DNA of 64,000 bases, from NCBI GenBank assembly GCA_934792625.1, contig CAKVON010000003.1, positions 62,001-126,000 of the forward strand. Reading direction: 5' to 3'. The stretch comes from an uncultured Atopobiaceae bacterium (GTDB lineage: Bacteria > Actinomycetota > Coriobacteriia > Coriobacteriales > Atopobiaceae). A model generated the notes under the pieces. It worked only from the letters and a program-made list of their open reading frames with translations. It had not been told where the DNA came from and did not search any database. Shown one piece after another: positions 44,721 to 54,659 of this stretch. Position 1 is the stretch's first letter; each line of letters starts with the position of its first letter. A program made the position numbers and the translations under genes.

Positions 44721-45143
44721 ATGACCAGCATGGTTCCCTACGATCGTTATGGAAGGGCCATCCGCTCGCTGTTCCCGTTCGACTCGCTCGACGAGTTTTT
44801 CGTCCCCACGTCCGACGTGGCACAGGGCTTCAAGATGGACGTCGAGGATGCCGGCGACACCTATGTGATCACCGCCCAGCTTCCCGGCGTCGGCCGCGAC
44901 GAGATTGACGTCGAGCTCAACGAGGGCAGGCTCTCGATCTCGGTCGACAAGAAGGAGTCCGACGAGCAGAAGGCCAAGAACTTCCTGCACAAGGAGACCA
45001 GCGAGTGGCAGGCCACCCGTGGCGTCTACCTCAAGGACGCCGCGACCGCGGGCCTCACGGCCAAGCTTGCCGACGGCGTGCTCACCGTCAACGTCCCCAA
45101 GCAGGACGAGAAGGCCAACGTCACCAAGATCGCCATCGACTAG
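44721..45143 (+). CDS. hsp20: Small heat-shock protein (Hsp20/alpha-crystallin)
   Basis: 140 residues. Alpha-crystallin domain from about residue 35 to 130: FKMDVEDAGDTYVITAQLPGVGRDEIDVELNEGRLSISVDKK, and the A-X-X-X-N-G-V-L-like ending ATAGLTAKLADGVLTVNVPK. A holdase that binds unfolded proteins for the DnaK/ClpB system encoded in the preceding 9 kb. RBS GAAGGAG; controlled probably by HspR through the element at 44562. Confidence 0.95.
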   Translation: MTSMVPYDRYGRAIRSLFPFDSLDEFFVPTSDVAQGFKMDVEDAGDTYVITAQLPGVGRDEIDVELNEGRLSISVDKKESDEQKAKNFLHKETSEWQATRGVYLKDAATAGLTAKLADGVLTVNVPKQDEKANVTKIAID

Positions 45144-45225
45144 CCCTTGGCAATCGGTTGGCACACGGCGGGCATGCGACTCGGCAGCCGTCATGCCTGG
45201 CCGCGGGCACGGTGACATGGCATAA

Positions 45226-45263
45226 AGGGAGGGGGACTCGGCCTCGGTCGGGTTCCCCTCCCT
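45226..45263 (+). terminator. Terminator of hsp20
   Basis: AGGGAGGGGGA pairs with TTCCCCTCCCT, with an inner CGGCCTCGGTCG, followed by GTCTGTCT. Confidence 0.7.
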
Positions 45264-45278
45264 GTCTGTCTGGGCATG

Positions 45279-45292
45279 CTGCCGAGAAGTGC
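45279..45292 (+). repeat. Dispersed word, exact copy (CTGCCGAGAAGTGC)
   Basis: Between the convergent hsp20 and YycJ-like genes, just after the hsp20 terminator. Confidence 0.8.
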
Positions 45293-45334
45293 CTCGCCTT
45301 GCGATCCGACCTTCCGCTTTGCCCGATACCCGTG

Positions 45335-46141
45335 CTACCAGACGGTGAGCGGCGCGTCCTGCGCGCCCGCCACGACCGTGAGGCGCCCGTCCGGCGTGCG
45401 TGCCTCGCAGCCGAGGTCGTCGACGGGCTCGGCTCCCACGGCGGCGGCCAGGGTTCGGACGCACACGCTGGGGCGGTTGTTGTCGCTCGACAGGTGCATC
45501 GCGACCACGGTCTCGGTGTCGGGTCCCACCAGGCGTGGCAGTGCCTCCGCGCACTGCGCGTTGGACAGGTGCCCGGTCGCGCCACCCACGCGCCGCTTGA
45601 GCGAGGAGGGGTACGGCCCGGTCTCGAGCATCCTCACGTCATGGTTGGACTCGATGGCCAGGATGCGCGCGTCGACCAGGGCGTCGAAGGCCTGCGGCAG
45701 CAGGACGCCCGTGTCGGTGCAGTAGCCGATCGCGTCGTCGTCGGTCTCGAGGCGAAGCCCCATGGGGTCGGCCACGTCGTGCGAGGTGGGAAACGTGCGC
45801 ACGCGCATGCCCGCGACCTCGAACGAGTCGTCGGAGTCCACCAGGCAAAACGGCAGGTTCGTCAGGTACTTTCGCGCCGACATCGTGCCCGCGGTGGCGT
45901 ACAGCTCGCCCTCGAACCTGTTGAGAAGCACGGTCAGGCCCGAGGTGTGGTCGGCGTGCTCGTGGGTCAGCACCACCGCGCGCAGCATGCCGAGGTCCAG
46001 CCCCAGCTCGTCGGCGCGAAGGCACAGCTGGCGGCGGGAGATCCCACAGTCGATGAGGATGGCGCCCTGCGGCCCCTCGACCACGCACGCGTTGCCCTTG
46101 GACCCGCTCGCGAGCACGTGCAGGTGCATCTGTGGCGTCAT
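45335..46141 (-). CDS. Metallo-beta-lactamase-fold hydrolase, YycJ/WalJ-like
   Basis: 268 residues. Starts with HLHVLASGSKGNACVVEG, the ASGSxGN signature of YycJ-type proteins, followed by ILIDCGIS, the metal motif THEHADH and later TSHDVADP and GATGHLSNAQCAE. These are double-zinc phosphodiesterases/exonucleases linked to DNA metabolism and cell division in Firmicutes. ATG 46141 has GAAGGGG 5 nt upstream. It is divergent from tilS. Confidence 0.88.
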   Translation of the reverse strand: MTPQMHLHVLASGSKGNACVVEGPQGAILIDCGISRRQLCLRADELGLDLGMLRAVVLTHEHADHTSGLTVLLNRFEGELYATAGTMSARKYLTNLPFCLVDSDDSFEVAGMRVRTFPTSHDVADPMGLRLETDDDAIGYCTDTGVLLPQAFDALVDARILAIESNHDVRMLETGPYPSSLKRRVGGATGHLSNAQCAEALPRLVGPDTETVVAMHLSSDNNRPSVCVRTLAAAVGAEPVDDLGCEARTPDGRLTVVAGAQDAPLTVW

Positions 46142-46304
46142 TCTCGCCCCTTCCGACGTTCTTCTCGCCCGCCCATGTCGTCTTGGCGGGAACACTGGCA
46201 TCCGAGGGTATCGCGCCAGGTGGCGGACTACAATGGGACGCCTACGAAAGAGGAGGGGCCGGCCCCTCCCAGGGGATGTGCCGGGACGGCAGCAGGGAGG
46301 CAAC

Positions 46305-47828
46305 GTGGCGACGGTCGCACGCAGGTTCGCGAGTCCCGAGGGGACCTTCGAGCGCCCGAGCTCCCGAACGAGGGACGCGGGCCGCGCGCCCGTGGTCCTC
46401 ATGGTGAGCGGCGGGGCCGACTCGACGGCGCTGCTGGTCCTGGCCGCCACCTCGACCCTGGACGTCTGCGACGGCCGCGGCGAGGCCCGCGTGGCCCGCG
46501 AGCGCCTGCACGTCCTGCACGTCAACCACATGCTGCGCGGCCTGGACGCCGAGGAGGACGAGGAGTACGTCCGCGGCCTGTCCGAGCGCTTTGGCATCCC
46601 GTGCACCGTGGTGCGCGCCGACGTCGCCGCCCTGGCCGCGTCGCGCCCGGACGGCAACGTCGAGAACGCCGGCCGAGAAGTGCGCTATGCGGCCGCGAAT
46701 CGCCTGGCCAACGAACTGTCGGAGCGCGCGGGCACGCCTCGTTCCGCCGCGCGCATCCTCACGGCGCACACCGCCAACGACCGCGCCGAGACCTTCCTGA
46801 TGAACGCCGTGCGCGGCTCCGGGGCCTCGGGGCTCTCGTCGATCCCGCGCCGCCGCAACCGCATCGTGCGACCGCTTCTGGACCGCACGCACGACGAGCT
46901 GTGCGACCTTTTGCGCATGAGGGGCATCGTCTGGCGCGAGGATGACACCAACTCCGACACCCGCTACCTGCGCGCCTACGTGCGCCACGAGGTCATGCCC
47001 GTGGTCGAGGCCCGCAACCCGCACGTCGTGTCGAGCATCAGCTCCACCTGCGACATCCTCTCGGACGAGGATGCCTACCTCACGAGCGTCTCCTCACGCG
47101 CGCTGCGCGACCTCACGCGCCGCTCGCGCGACGGCATGCTTGCCCTGGACTCTGCCCGCCTGGCGGCGCTCGACGTCGCGATCGCCCGTCGCGTCGTGCG
47201 CCAGGCGATCCTTCTGGCCTGTCCCGACTGCCGTCTTGAGGCCCGCCACGTCAACCGCGTGCTGGCCCTGGTCGCCGCAGGCGCCGGCTCCGCGTCGCTG
47301 CCGATGGGCGTCGACTGCCGGGTGGAGTACGGCCTTCTGTTCGTGCGCGCCGCCGACGCCGTCGCCCGTGGCGACGCCGCCTGGCTGGAGGTCCCCGGCA
47401 CGGTCCGGGTTGCCGGCGGCGCCACGATCTCGGCGCGCCTTCTGCGCCCGGACGCCACCGACCCTACGCAGGTGGCCCGCGCGCACGGCCTCGAGTGGAA
47501 GGGCGCCTCGGTGCTTCTGGACGCCGTGGCCTGCGGCCTGGGCGAGCTGGGCGGAAGGCTGTGGGTCGATGCCCCGCAGCCCGGCGAGGTCATGTGCCCC
47601 CTGGGCATGCATGGGCAGTCCAAGCGGCTGTCCGACCTGCTGTGTGACGCCCGCGTGCCCGCCGCCGATCGCGCCGGCGTGCCGGTCGTGCGCACCGCGC
47701 CGAGCGGGCAGGTCCTGTGGGTGGCGGGAATCCGTGTCGACGAGCGAGCGCGCTGCCAAACCACAAGCAGGTTGTTGGTAGAATTGACCCTGTATGGCAA
47801 TGACGCAAACACACAGGGCGCGCGCTGA
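46305..47828 (+). CDS. tilS: tRNA(Ile)-lysidine synthetase
   Basis: 507 residues. Modifies C34 of tRNA-Ile(CAU) to lysidine with ATP. The PP-loop SGGADS is at residues 35-40, with HVNHMLRG, AHTANDRAETFLMNAVRGSG and a C-terminal TilS domain (PLGMHGQSKRLSDLLCDARVPAADRAGVPVV). The GTG start 46305 follows AGGGAGG by 4 nt; the open frame runs far upstream without support. It starts a tilS-hpt-ftsH series, the conserved order in many Gram-positive bacteria. A dispersed-word variant falls at 46671. Confidence 0.94.
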   Translation: MATVARRFASPEGTFERPSSRTRDAGRAPVVLMVSGGADSTALLVLAATSTLDVCDGRGEARVARERLHVLHVNHMLRGLDAEEDEEYVRGLSERFGIPCTVVRADVAALAASRPDGNVENAGREVRYAAANRLANELSERAGTPRSAARILTAHTANDRAETFLMNAVRGSGASGLSSIPRRRNRIVRPLLDRTHDELCDLLRMRGIVWREDDTNSDTRYLRAYVRHEVMPVVEARNPHVVSSISSTCDILSDEDAYLTSVSSRALRDLTRRSRDGMLALDSARLAALDVAIARRVVRQAILLACPDCRLEARHVNRVLALVAAGAGSASLPMGVDCRVEYGLLFVRAADAVARGDAAWLEVPGTVRVAGGATISARLLRPDATDPTQVARAHGLEWKGASVLLDAVACGLGELGGRLWVDAPQPGEVMCPLGMHGQSKRLSDLLCDARVPAADRAGVPVVRTAPSGQVLWVAGIRVDERARCQTTSRLLVELTLYGNDANTQGAR

Positions 47829-47860
47829 GGCGCGAGCCCGAACCGAAGGGGGATTCATTC

Positions 47861-48409
47861 ATGGAAGGCCTGCACCCGGACGTCGCCGAGGTCCTTCTCT
47901 CCGAGCAGGACATTCGTGACATCGTCACGAGGATGGGCGCCGAGATCACCCGCGACTACGAGGGTCGCAACCCGCTGATCGTGGCGGTCCTGCGCGGCGC
48001 GGTCGTCTTCACGGCCGACATCATGCGCGCCATCAAGTGTGACCTGGGCATCGACTTCATGGCCGTCTCCAGCTATGGCGACGGCGTCAAGAGCTCCGGC
48101 GTGGTCCGCATCGTCAAGGACCTCGACACCAAGATCGAGGACCGCGACGTCCTGATCGTCGAGGACATCCTCGACTCGGGCCTGACCCTCAGCTACCTCA
48201 TGCGCAACCTGGCCGCCCGCAAGCCCAAGAGCCTCGAGGTCGCCGCCTTCCTGGTCAAGGACATCCCGGGCAAGACCCCCGCGGTCGACCCGCACTACGT
48301 GGGCGCGCACGTCCCCAACGAGTTCATCGTCGGTTACGGCCTGGACTACGCCGAGCGTTACCGCAACCTGCCCTACATCGGCATCCTCAAGCCCGAGGTC
48401 TACAGCTAG
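47861..48409 (+). CDS. hpt: Hypoxanthine phosphoribosyltransferase
   Basis: 182 residues. Purine salvage: makes IMP/GMP from hypoxanthine/guanine and PRPP. PRPP loop VLIVEDILDSGLT (97-109), VAVLRGAVVF, MAVSSYGDGVKSSG and VPNEFIVGYGLDYAERYRNLPYIGIL at the end are typical. The ATG at 47861 follows GAAGGGGGA. It sits between tilS and ftsH, and its product complements the purMN pathway encoded at the start of the window. Confidence 0.97.
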   Translation: MEGLHPDVAEVLLSEQDIRDIVTRMGAEITRDYEGRNPLIVAVLRGAVVFTADIMRAIKCDLGIDFMAVSSYGDGVKSSGVVRIVKDLDTKIEDRDVLIVEDILDSGLTLSYLMRNLAARKPKSLEVAAFLVKDIPGKTPAVDPHYVGAHVPNEFIVGYGLDYAERYRNLPYIGILKPEVYS

Positions 48410-48505
48410 GCCAGATGGGTTAGAAGTACGAGAAGCACTACCCGGCTGCGGCCCGACGTCGCCAGTGCGACGGACGGGCCGCGCGGCATAAAGGAGCGCA
48501 AGCAC

Positions 48506-50539
48506 GTGAGCACCAACGACCGGGGCGACAAGGGCCCCATCGACGACAAGAAGAGGCGCACAGGCCTTCTCTACCTGCTGATCATGGCGGCCCTGGCGGC
48601 CTACCTGGTCTTCAACGCGCAGGGCCTCGCCGGGTTCGGCGGCAAGACGGTCACGCTCTCCACCAGCGAGTTCGTGACCGCCGTGAAGGCGGGTCGCGTG
48701 AAGGAGGCGACCTACAAGGCCGCCGACGGCACCCTGACGGGCAGCTACTGGGCCTCCGCCAAGAAGCGCGACTCGGGTGCCGACCCCACCAAGTTCAAGA
48801 GCACCTACGTGGGTGACGACACCCTGTCCGAGCTCATGGCGGACAACCCCAAGGTCAAGTACACGGTCGACACCAGCCAGCCGGGCATGTGGACCGACCT
48901 TTTGATCACGCTCGTGCCCACCCTGATGGTCGTCGGCGTGATGCTCTACTTCCTCAACCAGATGCAGGGCCAGAACGGCAAGGCCATGGGATTTGGCAAG
49001 ACCAAGGCCAAGACCAGCGAGCAGACCCGACCCAAGGTCAAGTTCTCCGACGTCGCCGGCATCGACGAGGCCGTCGAGGAGCTGCGCGAGGTGCGCGACT
49101 TCCTGTCCGAGCCCGAGCGCTTCCAGAAGATGGGCGCCAAGATCCCGCGCGGCGTGCTTCTGGTGGGCCCCCCGGGAACGGGCAAGACGCTTCTGGCCAA
49201 GGCCGTGGCGGGCGAGGCCGGCGTGCCGTTCTTCTCGATTTCGGGCTCCGACTTCGTCGAGATGTTCGTCGGCGTCGGTGCCAGCCGCGTTCGTGACCTG
49301 TTCAAGCAGGCCAAGGAGGCCGCGCCCTGCATCATCTTCATCGACGAGATCGACGCGGTCGGCCGCCAGCGCGGCGCCGGCGTCGGCGGCGGCCACGACG
49401 AGCGCGAGCAGACGCTCAACCAGCTGCTGGTCGAGATGGACGGCTTCGAGCAGAACGACGCCGTCATCCTGATCGCCGCGACCAACCGCCCCGACATCCT
49501 CGACCCGGCGCTGCTTCGCCCGGGCCGCTTCGACCGCCAGGTGACGGTCGACCGCCCCGACGTCAAGGGCCGCGAGCAGATCCTGCGCGTCCACTCGGAG
49601 GGTAAGCCCCTGGCCGCCGGCGTCGACTTCGCCAACCTCGCCAAGCTCACGCCCGGCTTCACCGGCGCCGACCTGGCCAACCTCATGAACGAGGCCGCAC
49701 TTCTGGCCGCCCGCCGCAACCTGCGCACCATCGGCATGCCCGAGGTCGAGGAGGCCATGGAGCGCTGCATCGCCGGCCCCGAGCGCAAGAGCCGCGTCAT
49801 CACCGACGACGAGCGCAAGGTCATCGCCTACCACGAGGGCGGCCACGCCCTGGTGGGGCACGTGCTGGAGAACTCCGACCCGGTGCACAAGATCTCGATC
49901 ATCAGCCGCGGCCAGGCGCTCGGCTACACGCTGCAGCTGCCCGAGGAGGACCACTTCCTGCAGACGCGCAACGGCATGCTCGACGAGCTGGCGGTGCTCC
50001 TGGGCGGCCGCACGGCCGAGGAGCTGTTCTGCGACGACATCACCACCGGCGCCAGCAACGACCTCGAGCGCGCCAGCAAGATGGCCCGCGAGATGGTCAC
50101 CCGCTACGGCATGAGCGACGAGCTGGGCGCCCAGGTCTTCGGCGAGGCCCAGCACCAGGTGTTTCTGGGTCGCGACTACGCCGACCACCAGGACTACTCG
50201 GCCGTGACCGCCAAGCGCATCGACGATGAGGTCGAGCGCATCATGCGCGAGGCCCACGAGCGCGCCCGCAAGGTGCTCGAGGACCGCAAGGACCAGATGG
50301 ACACCATGGCCGGCGTGCTGTTGGACCACGAGACCGTCGAGGGCCCGGCCGTCGAGGCCCTTCTCGACGGCAAGTGGGACGAGTACGTGGCGATTCACGA
50401 CGAGTGGAAGCCCAAGGACAATGACGCCGCCGAGCCCGCCGCCGACGCCGAGGCGCCTGCCGAGAAGGACGCCGAGGTCGACGCCGTGCCCGAGCCCGTC
50501 GCGCCCGTCGACGAGGCTGCCGACGCCGACGCAGAGTAG
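48506..50539 (+). CDS. ftsH: ATP-dependent zinc metalloprotease FtsH
   Basis: 677 residues. Membrane AAA+ protease for damaged membrane and short-lived proteins. Two membrane segments (about 20-36 and 131-150) flank an extracytoplasmic domain; then Walker A GPPGTGKT (221-228), Walker [10 protein letters not shown], the second region of homology RPGRFDRQ and the zinc site HEGGH (His443, Glu444, His447). The acidic tail has [10 protein letters not shown], an exact dispersed word (50457-50470). GTG start 48506 with AAAGGAG upstream. Confidence 0.97.
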   Translation: MSTNDRGDKGPIDDKKRRTGLLYLLIMAALAAYLVFNAQGLAGFGGKTVTLSTSEFVTAVKAGRVKEATYKAADGTLTGSYWASAKKRDSGADPTKFKSTYVGDDTLSELMADNPKVKYTVDTSQPGMWTDLLITLVPTLMVVGVMLYFLNQMQGQNGKAMGFGKTKAKTSEQTRPKVKFSDVAGIDEAVEELREVRDFLSEPERFQKMGAKIPRGVLLVGPPGTGKTLLAKAVAGEAGVPFFSISGSDFVEMFVGVGASRVRDLFKQAKEAAPCIIFIDEIDAVGRQRGAGVGGGHDEREQTLNQLLVEMDGFEQNDAVILIAATNRPDILDPALLRPGRFDRQVTVDRPDVKGREQILRVHSEGKPLAAGVDFANLAKLTPGFTGADLANLMNEAALLAARRNLRTIGMPEVEEAMERCIAGPERKSRVITDDERKVIAYHEGGHALVGHVLENSDPVHKISIISRGQALGYTLQLPEEDHFLQTRNGMLDELAVLLGGRTAEELFCDDITTGASNDLERASKMAREMVTRYGMSDELGAQVFGEAQHQVFLGRDYADHQDYSAVTAKRIDDEVERIMREAHERARKVLEDRKDQMDTMAGVLLDHETVEGPAVEALLDGKWDEYVAIHDEWKPKDNDAAEPAADAEAPAEKDAEVDAVPEPVAPVDEAADADAE

Positions 50540-50610
50540 AGGCCGGGCGTGTCCTGCGAGCTGTCGTGGGGCGCGTCCTTTATTGTTGGAGACCCGAGCG
50601 AGGGGGAGAC

Positions 50611-51657
50611 ATGCACATTCCCGACAACTACCTGTCGCCGCAGACCGACGCCGTGCTTGCCGCCGTCATGGTCCCCGTGTGGGTGCGCTGCGCGCGCGTC
50701 GTGCGCGAGCGACTCGACCGACGCCACCTGAGCTTTTTGGGCATGGCAGCGGCCTTCTCGTTCCTCCTCATGATGTTCAACGTGCCGCTGCCCGGCGGCA
50801 CCACCGGCCATGCCGTGGGCGGCACGCTCGTCGCGCTGCTTCTGGGTCCCGAGGCGGCATGCCTCGCCGTGAGCGTGGCCCTGGCGATCCAGGCGCTGGT
50901 CTTTGGCGACGGCGGCCTTCTGGCATTTGGCGCCAACTGCCTGAACATGGCCTTCGTCCTGCCGTTTGTTGGCTGGGGCGTCGCCCGCCTGGTGCGCGGT
51001 GGCTCGACCTCGCCGACGCGCCGTCGCGTGGCCGCCGTCGTCGGCGCCTACGTCGGTCTGGCCGTGGCCGCTCTGTGTGCCGCCGTCGAGTTCGGCATCC
51101 AGCCGATGCTGTTCTCCGACGCGGCGGGCAACGCGCTGTTCTGCCCCTACGGGCTGGATGTCGCGGTGCCGGCGATGATGGTGCCGCACCTGACGGTCGC
51201 CTGCGTGGTCGAGGCCTTCTCTACCGTCGCGATCTACGAGTTCGTCCTGCGCTGCGCCCCCGACCTGGTGGTCGGCGAGGAGGCCGCCCGTCCCGCCGCG
51301 CCCGCGTCCGGCTCGCGTGGCCTGGCGCGCGTCGCCATGCTCGTGGGCGCGCTTGCCGTGGCGACCCCGCTGGGCCTTTTGGCCACGGGCGACGCCTGGG
51401 GAGAGTGGTCGACCGAGGACCTCGTCGCGAACGCGGGCCTGGCCAAGGCCCCCGCGGGCATGGCGAGCGGCCTCTCGTTCGAGTCGGTCATGCCTGACTA
51501 CTCGCTCGCCGGCCTTCCCGACGCTGCGGCCTACGTGCTCTCGGCCCTCATCGGCGTGGCCCTTCTCGTCATCATCTTCAAGCTGGTGGCCCAGACGGCC
51601 CACGCCGCCCCTGCCGAGAAGTGCGCCGGCGCCGACGCCCCCGGCGGCAGGGCCTAG
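50611..51657 (+). CDS. cbiM: Cobalt/nickel ECF transporter substrate-binding protein, CbiM with NikN-like C-terminus
   Basis: 348 residues. It starts with MHIPDNYLSPQTD, the metal-binding N-terminal Met-His of CbiM/NikM, and has the multi-span CbiM domain (about 1-215; NVPLPGGTTGHAVGGTLVALLLGP). The C-terminal part (about 245-335) has a TM, GLLATGDAWGEW and a second TM, as in the NikN/PDGLE component fused to NikM. So M and N functions appear to be combined in one chain. RBS GAGGGGGAG. The end APAEKCAG is an exact dispersed word (51611-51624). Co or Ni choice not determined. Confidence 0.92.
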   Translation: MHIPDNYLSPQTDAVLAAVMVPVWVRCARVVRERLDRRHLSFLGMAAAFSFLLMMFNVPLPGGTTGHAVGGTLVALLLGPEAACLAVSVALAIQALVFGDGGLLAFGANCLNMAFVLPFVGWGVARLVRGGSTSPTRRRVAAVVGAYVGLAVAALCAAVEFGIQPMLFSDAAGNALFCPYGLDVAVPAMMVPHLTVACVVEAFSTVAIYEFVLRCAPDLVVGEEAARPAAPASGSRGLARVAMLVGALAVATPLGLLATGDAWGEWSTEDLVANAGLAKAPAGMASGLSFESVMPDYSLAGLPDAAAYVLSALIGVALLVIIFKLVAQTAHAAPAEKCAGADAPGGRA

Positions 51658-51659
51658 CC

Positions 51660-52517
51660 GTGCCCGGTGCCACGCCCATATCCGATGCGGCGTTGCCAGC
51701 CTGGTTGGACCCGTCTGTCGCGGCTGGCTACGTGCCGCCGCGCGACCGCGACGCCTTCGTGCGCACCAACCTGCTGAGGATCGTCTCGACGCTCGCGGCC
51801 TTCGACATGCGGCCGCATGGCGGCTGCCCCATGGCACGCGCCTACGCGCGCGTCGCCGCGTCGACCAGGCTCGTGGGCGTAGTCGCCCTGGTTGCCATGG
51901 TGTCGGCTGCGCGCAACATGGCGTTCGTGTGGCTCGTGCTCGCGGGGCTTCTTGCCTGCGTCGCCATGCGGCCGGCACGCGAGATTAGTGCGCTGTGCGG
52001 GCCCGCCCTTGTGCTTGCCGCCATATCCGCCCTGCTCATGGTGCCCGCGGCACTTCTCGGTCAGCCGGGCGCACCCGTGCGCATGGCCGTCAAGTCGTTC
52101 GTCACCTGCTGTTTGGTCTTGGGCCTCGCGCGCTCGACCGGCGCCCACGGCCTGGTGGCGGCCGCTCGCTCGCTGGGGCTGCCCGCCACGGCCGCGCTCG
52201 TGTGCGACCTCGCGATCCGCGACCTGGCGCTTCTGGGTCGCACCGCGGCCGAGCTGTCCGAGTCGCTTGCCTGCCGCAGCGTCGGCCGCAACGCCGACAA
52301 GACCGCGAGCGCCGCGGGTGTGATGGGCGTCACCTTCATCAAGGCGCATGGCCTCGCGCAGGCCCAGGCCGAGGCCATGGCCTGCCGTGGGCTCGACGCC
52401 GGCGAGGCGCCTGCTCTCGCCGCATGCGAGCGCCTCGGCGCCGGCGACGTCGCGTACGCGCTGCTGGTCGTGGCGCTTCTCGCCACGTTTCTCTGGCTCG
52501 AGGGGGCGATGGCATGA
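51660..52517 (+). CDS. cbiQ: Cobalt/nickel ECF transporter T component
   Basis: 285 residues, polytopic membrane protein of the CbiQ/EcfT family. The two coupling motifs that contact the ATPases are visible: ACRSVGR and, near the C-terminus, AMACRGLD. The GTG start 51660 lies 2 nt after the cbiM stop, with AGGG upstream; its stop overlaps the cbiO start as ATGA. It couples CbiM to CbiO ATP hydrolysis. Confidence 0.92.
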   Translation: MPGATPISDAALPAWLDPSVAAGYVPPRDRDAFVRTNLLRIVSTLAAFDMRPHGGCPMARAYARVAASTRLVGVVALVAMVSAARNMAFVWLVLAGLLACVAMRPAREISALCGPALVLAAISALLMVPAALLGQPGAPVRMAVKSFVTCCLVLGLARSTGAHGLVAAARSLGLPATAALVCDLAIRDLALLGRTAAELSESLACRSVGRNADKTASAAGVMGVTFIKAHGLAQAQAEAMACRGLDAGEAPALAACERLGAGDVAYALLVVALLATFLWLEGAMA

Positions 52518-53212
52518 GCGCGAACGTGCGTGCGGGCGCGCCTGTCGCGCCGCTGATCGAGCTCGACCGCGTGTCGTTCTCCTACCGCGACGACCTCGGC
52601 CACGCGATTCCAGTCCTCGACGACGTCAGCCTTGCGGTCGCGCACGGCGAGGCCGTGGCGCTTCTGGGTCCCAACGGCTGCGGCAAGTCGACGGCGCTGC
52701 GCCTGGCGTGCGGCCTGTCGTTCGCGGCGTCGGGCGAGGTTCGCTACGACGGCGAGCCGATAACGGCCGCCGCGATGGCCGACCGCGCCTTCGCCAAGCG
52801 AATCCACCGCAGGCAAGGGGTGGTGTTTCAGGACCCGGACACCCAGCTGTTCTGCGCCACGGTCGCCGATGAGGTCGCCTTTGGCCCGCGTCAGATGGGC
52901 CTTCCCGCCGACGAGGTCGCCTCGCGCGTGGACGACTCGCTCGCGCTGTTCGGCATCGGGTGTCTTGCCGGGCGTGTTCCCTATCGCCTGTCGGGTGGCG
53001 AGAAGCGCCGAGTGGCCCTGGCCTCCGTCGTGTCGATGGCGCCCGAGTCGCTGCTTCTGGACGAGCCGACCGACGGCCTCGACGACGCCTCGCGCGACCT
53101 GCTCGTGGGCTTCGTCCGCTCCTTTGTCGCGCGCGGGGGCACGGTGCTCGTGACCACGCACGACGCGACCCTGCCCGCACTTCTCGGCGCGCGTGAGGTC
53201 CGCCTGGGCTAG
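52514..53212 (+). CDS. cbiO: Cobalt/nickel ECF transporter ATPase
   Basis: 232 residues. ABC ATPase with Walker A GPNGCGKST, Q-loop FQDPDTQLF, signature LSGGEKRR, Walker B LLLDEPTDGLD and switch histidine TTHD. Only one ATPase gene is present, so it would act as a homodimer. The start ATG overlaps the cbiQ stop (ATGA). One-mismatch dispersed word at 53177-53190, about seven codons before the stop. Confidence 0.95.
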   Translation: MSANVRAGAPVAPLIELDRVSFSYRDDLGHAIPVLDDVSLAVAHGEAVALLGPNGCGKSTALRLACGLSFAASGEVRYDGEPITAAAMADRAFAKRIHRRQGVVFQDPDTQLFCATVADEVAFGPRQMGLPADEVASRVDDSLALFGIGCLAGRVPYRLSGGEKRRVALASVVSMAPESLLLDEPTDGLDDASRDLLVGFVRSFVARGGTVLVTTHDATLPALLGAREVRLG

Positions 53213-53396
53213 CCGCGCGCGTCGTGCCATCGCCCGCGTGGCGCAGTCCGTCCCGTGTTGCCGCCGCGGCTGCCAAACGGGTTTCGTTTGGGTAAGGGAG
53301 GCGGCAAGGCTGCGACCCGCCCGTCCTTCTCGCCGTACAATGCAAGCGTCGCCGCACGAACGCGGCCCAGCAAACACACCGCGTGAGGAGCACCCC

Positions 53397-54581
53397 ATGG
53401 CAATCAACCAGAAGAGCCACGCCTACGGCGCGTCCAAGTCTTCCATCCGCGAGATCGCGGCCTACGGCGCCGCCCGCAAGGCCCAGATCGGCGCCGAGAA
53501 CGTCTTCGACTTCTCCCTGGGCAACCCGTCGGTGCCCGCCCCCGACTGCGTCCGCGCCTCCATCGAGGCCTCCATCGCGTTGCCGCCCGCGCAGATCCAC
53601 GGCTACACGCCTGCCAGCGGCCTACCCTGGGTTCGCGAGACGCTCGCCGACTCGCTGTGCCGCCGCTTCGGCGACGATGCCGCGACGGCCGCCGACCTGT
53701 ACCTGACCTGCGGCGCCGCTGCGTCCATCTCGATCTCGCTGCACGCCGTGGCCAACCCCGGCGACGAGGTCATCGTCATCGCCCCGTACTTCCCGGAGTA
53801 CCGCGTCTGGATCGAGACCTGCGGCGCCACCTGCGTCGAGGTCATGGCCGACCCCGACACCTTCCAGGTCGACACCGCCGCCGTGGCCGCCGCCGTCACC
53901 GAGCGCACCAAGGCCGTCATCGTCAACTCGCCCAACAACCCCGTCGGCACCGTCTACTCGCGCCAGAACCTCGAGGCCCTCGCCGAGACGCTGCGCGAGC
54001 GCGAGGCCGCCCTAGGCACCCAGATCTACCTGATTGCCGACGAGCCCTACCGTGAGATCACCTTCGGTGCCGAGGTCCCCTGGATTCCGGCCGTCTACGA
54101 CCGCACGATTGTGTGTTACTCGTACTCCAAGAGCCTGAGCCTGCCGGGCGAGCGCATCGGCTGGGTCCTCGTGCCGCCCACCAACCCCGACCATGACGAC
54201 CTCGTCTTCGCCGTCGCGGGCGCGGGTCGCTCGCTGGGCTTCGTCTGCGCGCCGGCGCTATTCCAGCGCGTGCTGGCCGATTGCGTCGACGCCCCCTGCG
54301 ACGTCGAGGCCTACGCCGCCAACCGCGAGGCGCTCACGCGCGGCCTGTCCGAGCTCGGCTACGAGTACATCGAGCCGCAGGGTGCCTTCTACCTGTGGGT
54401 CAAGGCGCTCGAGCCCGATGCGAACGCCTTCTTCGAGCGCGCCAAGGCCCACGAGCTGCTCCCCGTCCCGTCCGACAGCTTCGGCTGCACCGGCTGGGTC
54501 CGCGTGGGCTACTGCGTGAGCCTGGACACCATCGTCAACTCGATGCCCGCCTGGGCCGCCCTCGCGCAGGAGTACAAGTAG
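53397..54581 (+). CDS. Class I/II aminotransferase
   Basis: 394 residues, fold-type I PLP enzyme: FDFSLGNPSVPAPD, GYTPASGLPWVRETLA, NSPNNPVGTVYS, the aspartate region IADEPYREI, and the PLP lysine (about 244) in YSYSKSLSLPGERIGW; Arg for the carboxylate in WVRVGYC. Resembles aspartate/aromatic aminotransferases (AspC-like) in anaerobes; the actual amino donor is unknown. RBS GAGGAG 6 nt before the ATG. The next gene follows after 78 nt. Confidence 0.9.
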   Translation: MAINQKSHAYGASKSSIREIAAYGAARKAQIGAENVFDFSLGNPSVPAPDCVRASIEASIALPPAQIHGYTPASGLPWVRETLADSLCRRFGDDAATAADLYLTCGAAASISISLHAVANPGDEVIVIAPYFPEYRVWIETCGATCVEVMADPDTFQVDTAAVAAAVTERTKAVIVNSPNNPVGTVYSRQNLEALAETLREREAALGTQIYLIADEPYREITFGAEVPWIPAVYDRTIVCYSYSKSLSLPGERIGWVLVPPTNPDHDDLVFAVAGAGRSLGFVCAPALFQRVLADCVDAPCDVEAYAANREALTRGLSELGYEYIEPQGAFYLWVKALEPDANAFFERAKAHELLPVPSDSFGCTGWVRVGYCVSLDTIVNSMPAWAALAQEYK

Positions 54582-54659
54582 GCAACCCACCCGGCGACCC
54601 GTCACGCACCCGCCCGGCGCCGCCAGACGACCCGTCGGGCAAACCGTAGGAGGCACACC

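Noticed and set aside
45762..46304. N-terminal extension of tilS
   Set aside because: The frame is open but overlaps the divergent YycJ-like gene and has no family similarity; GTG 46305 has an excellent ribosome site.
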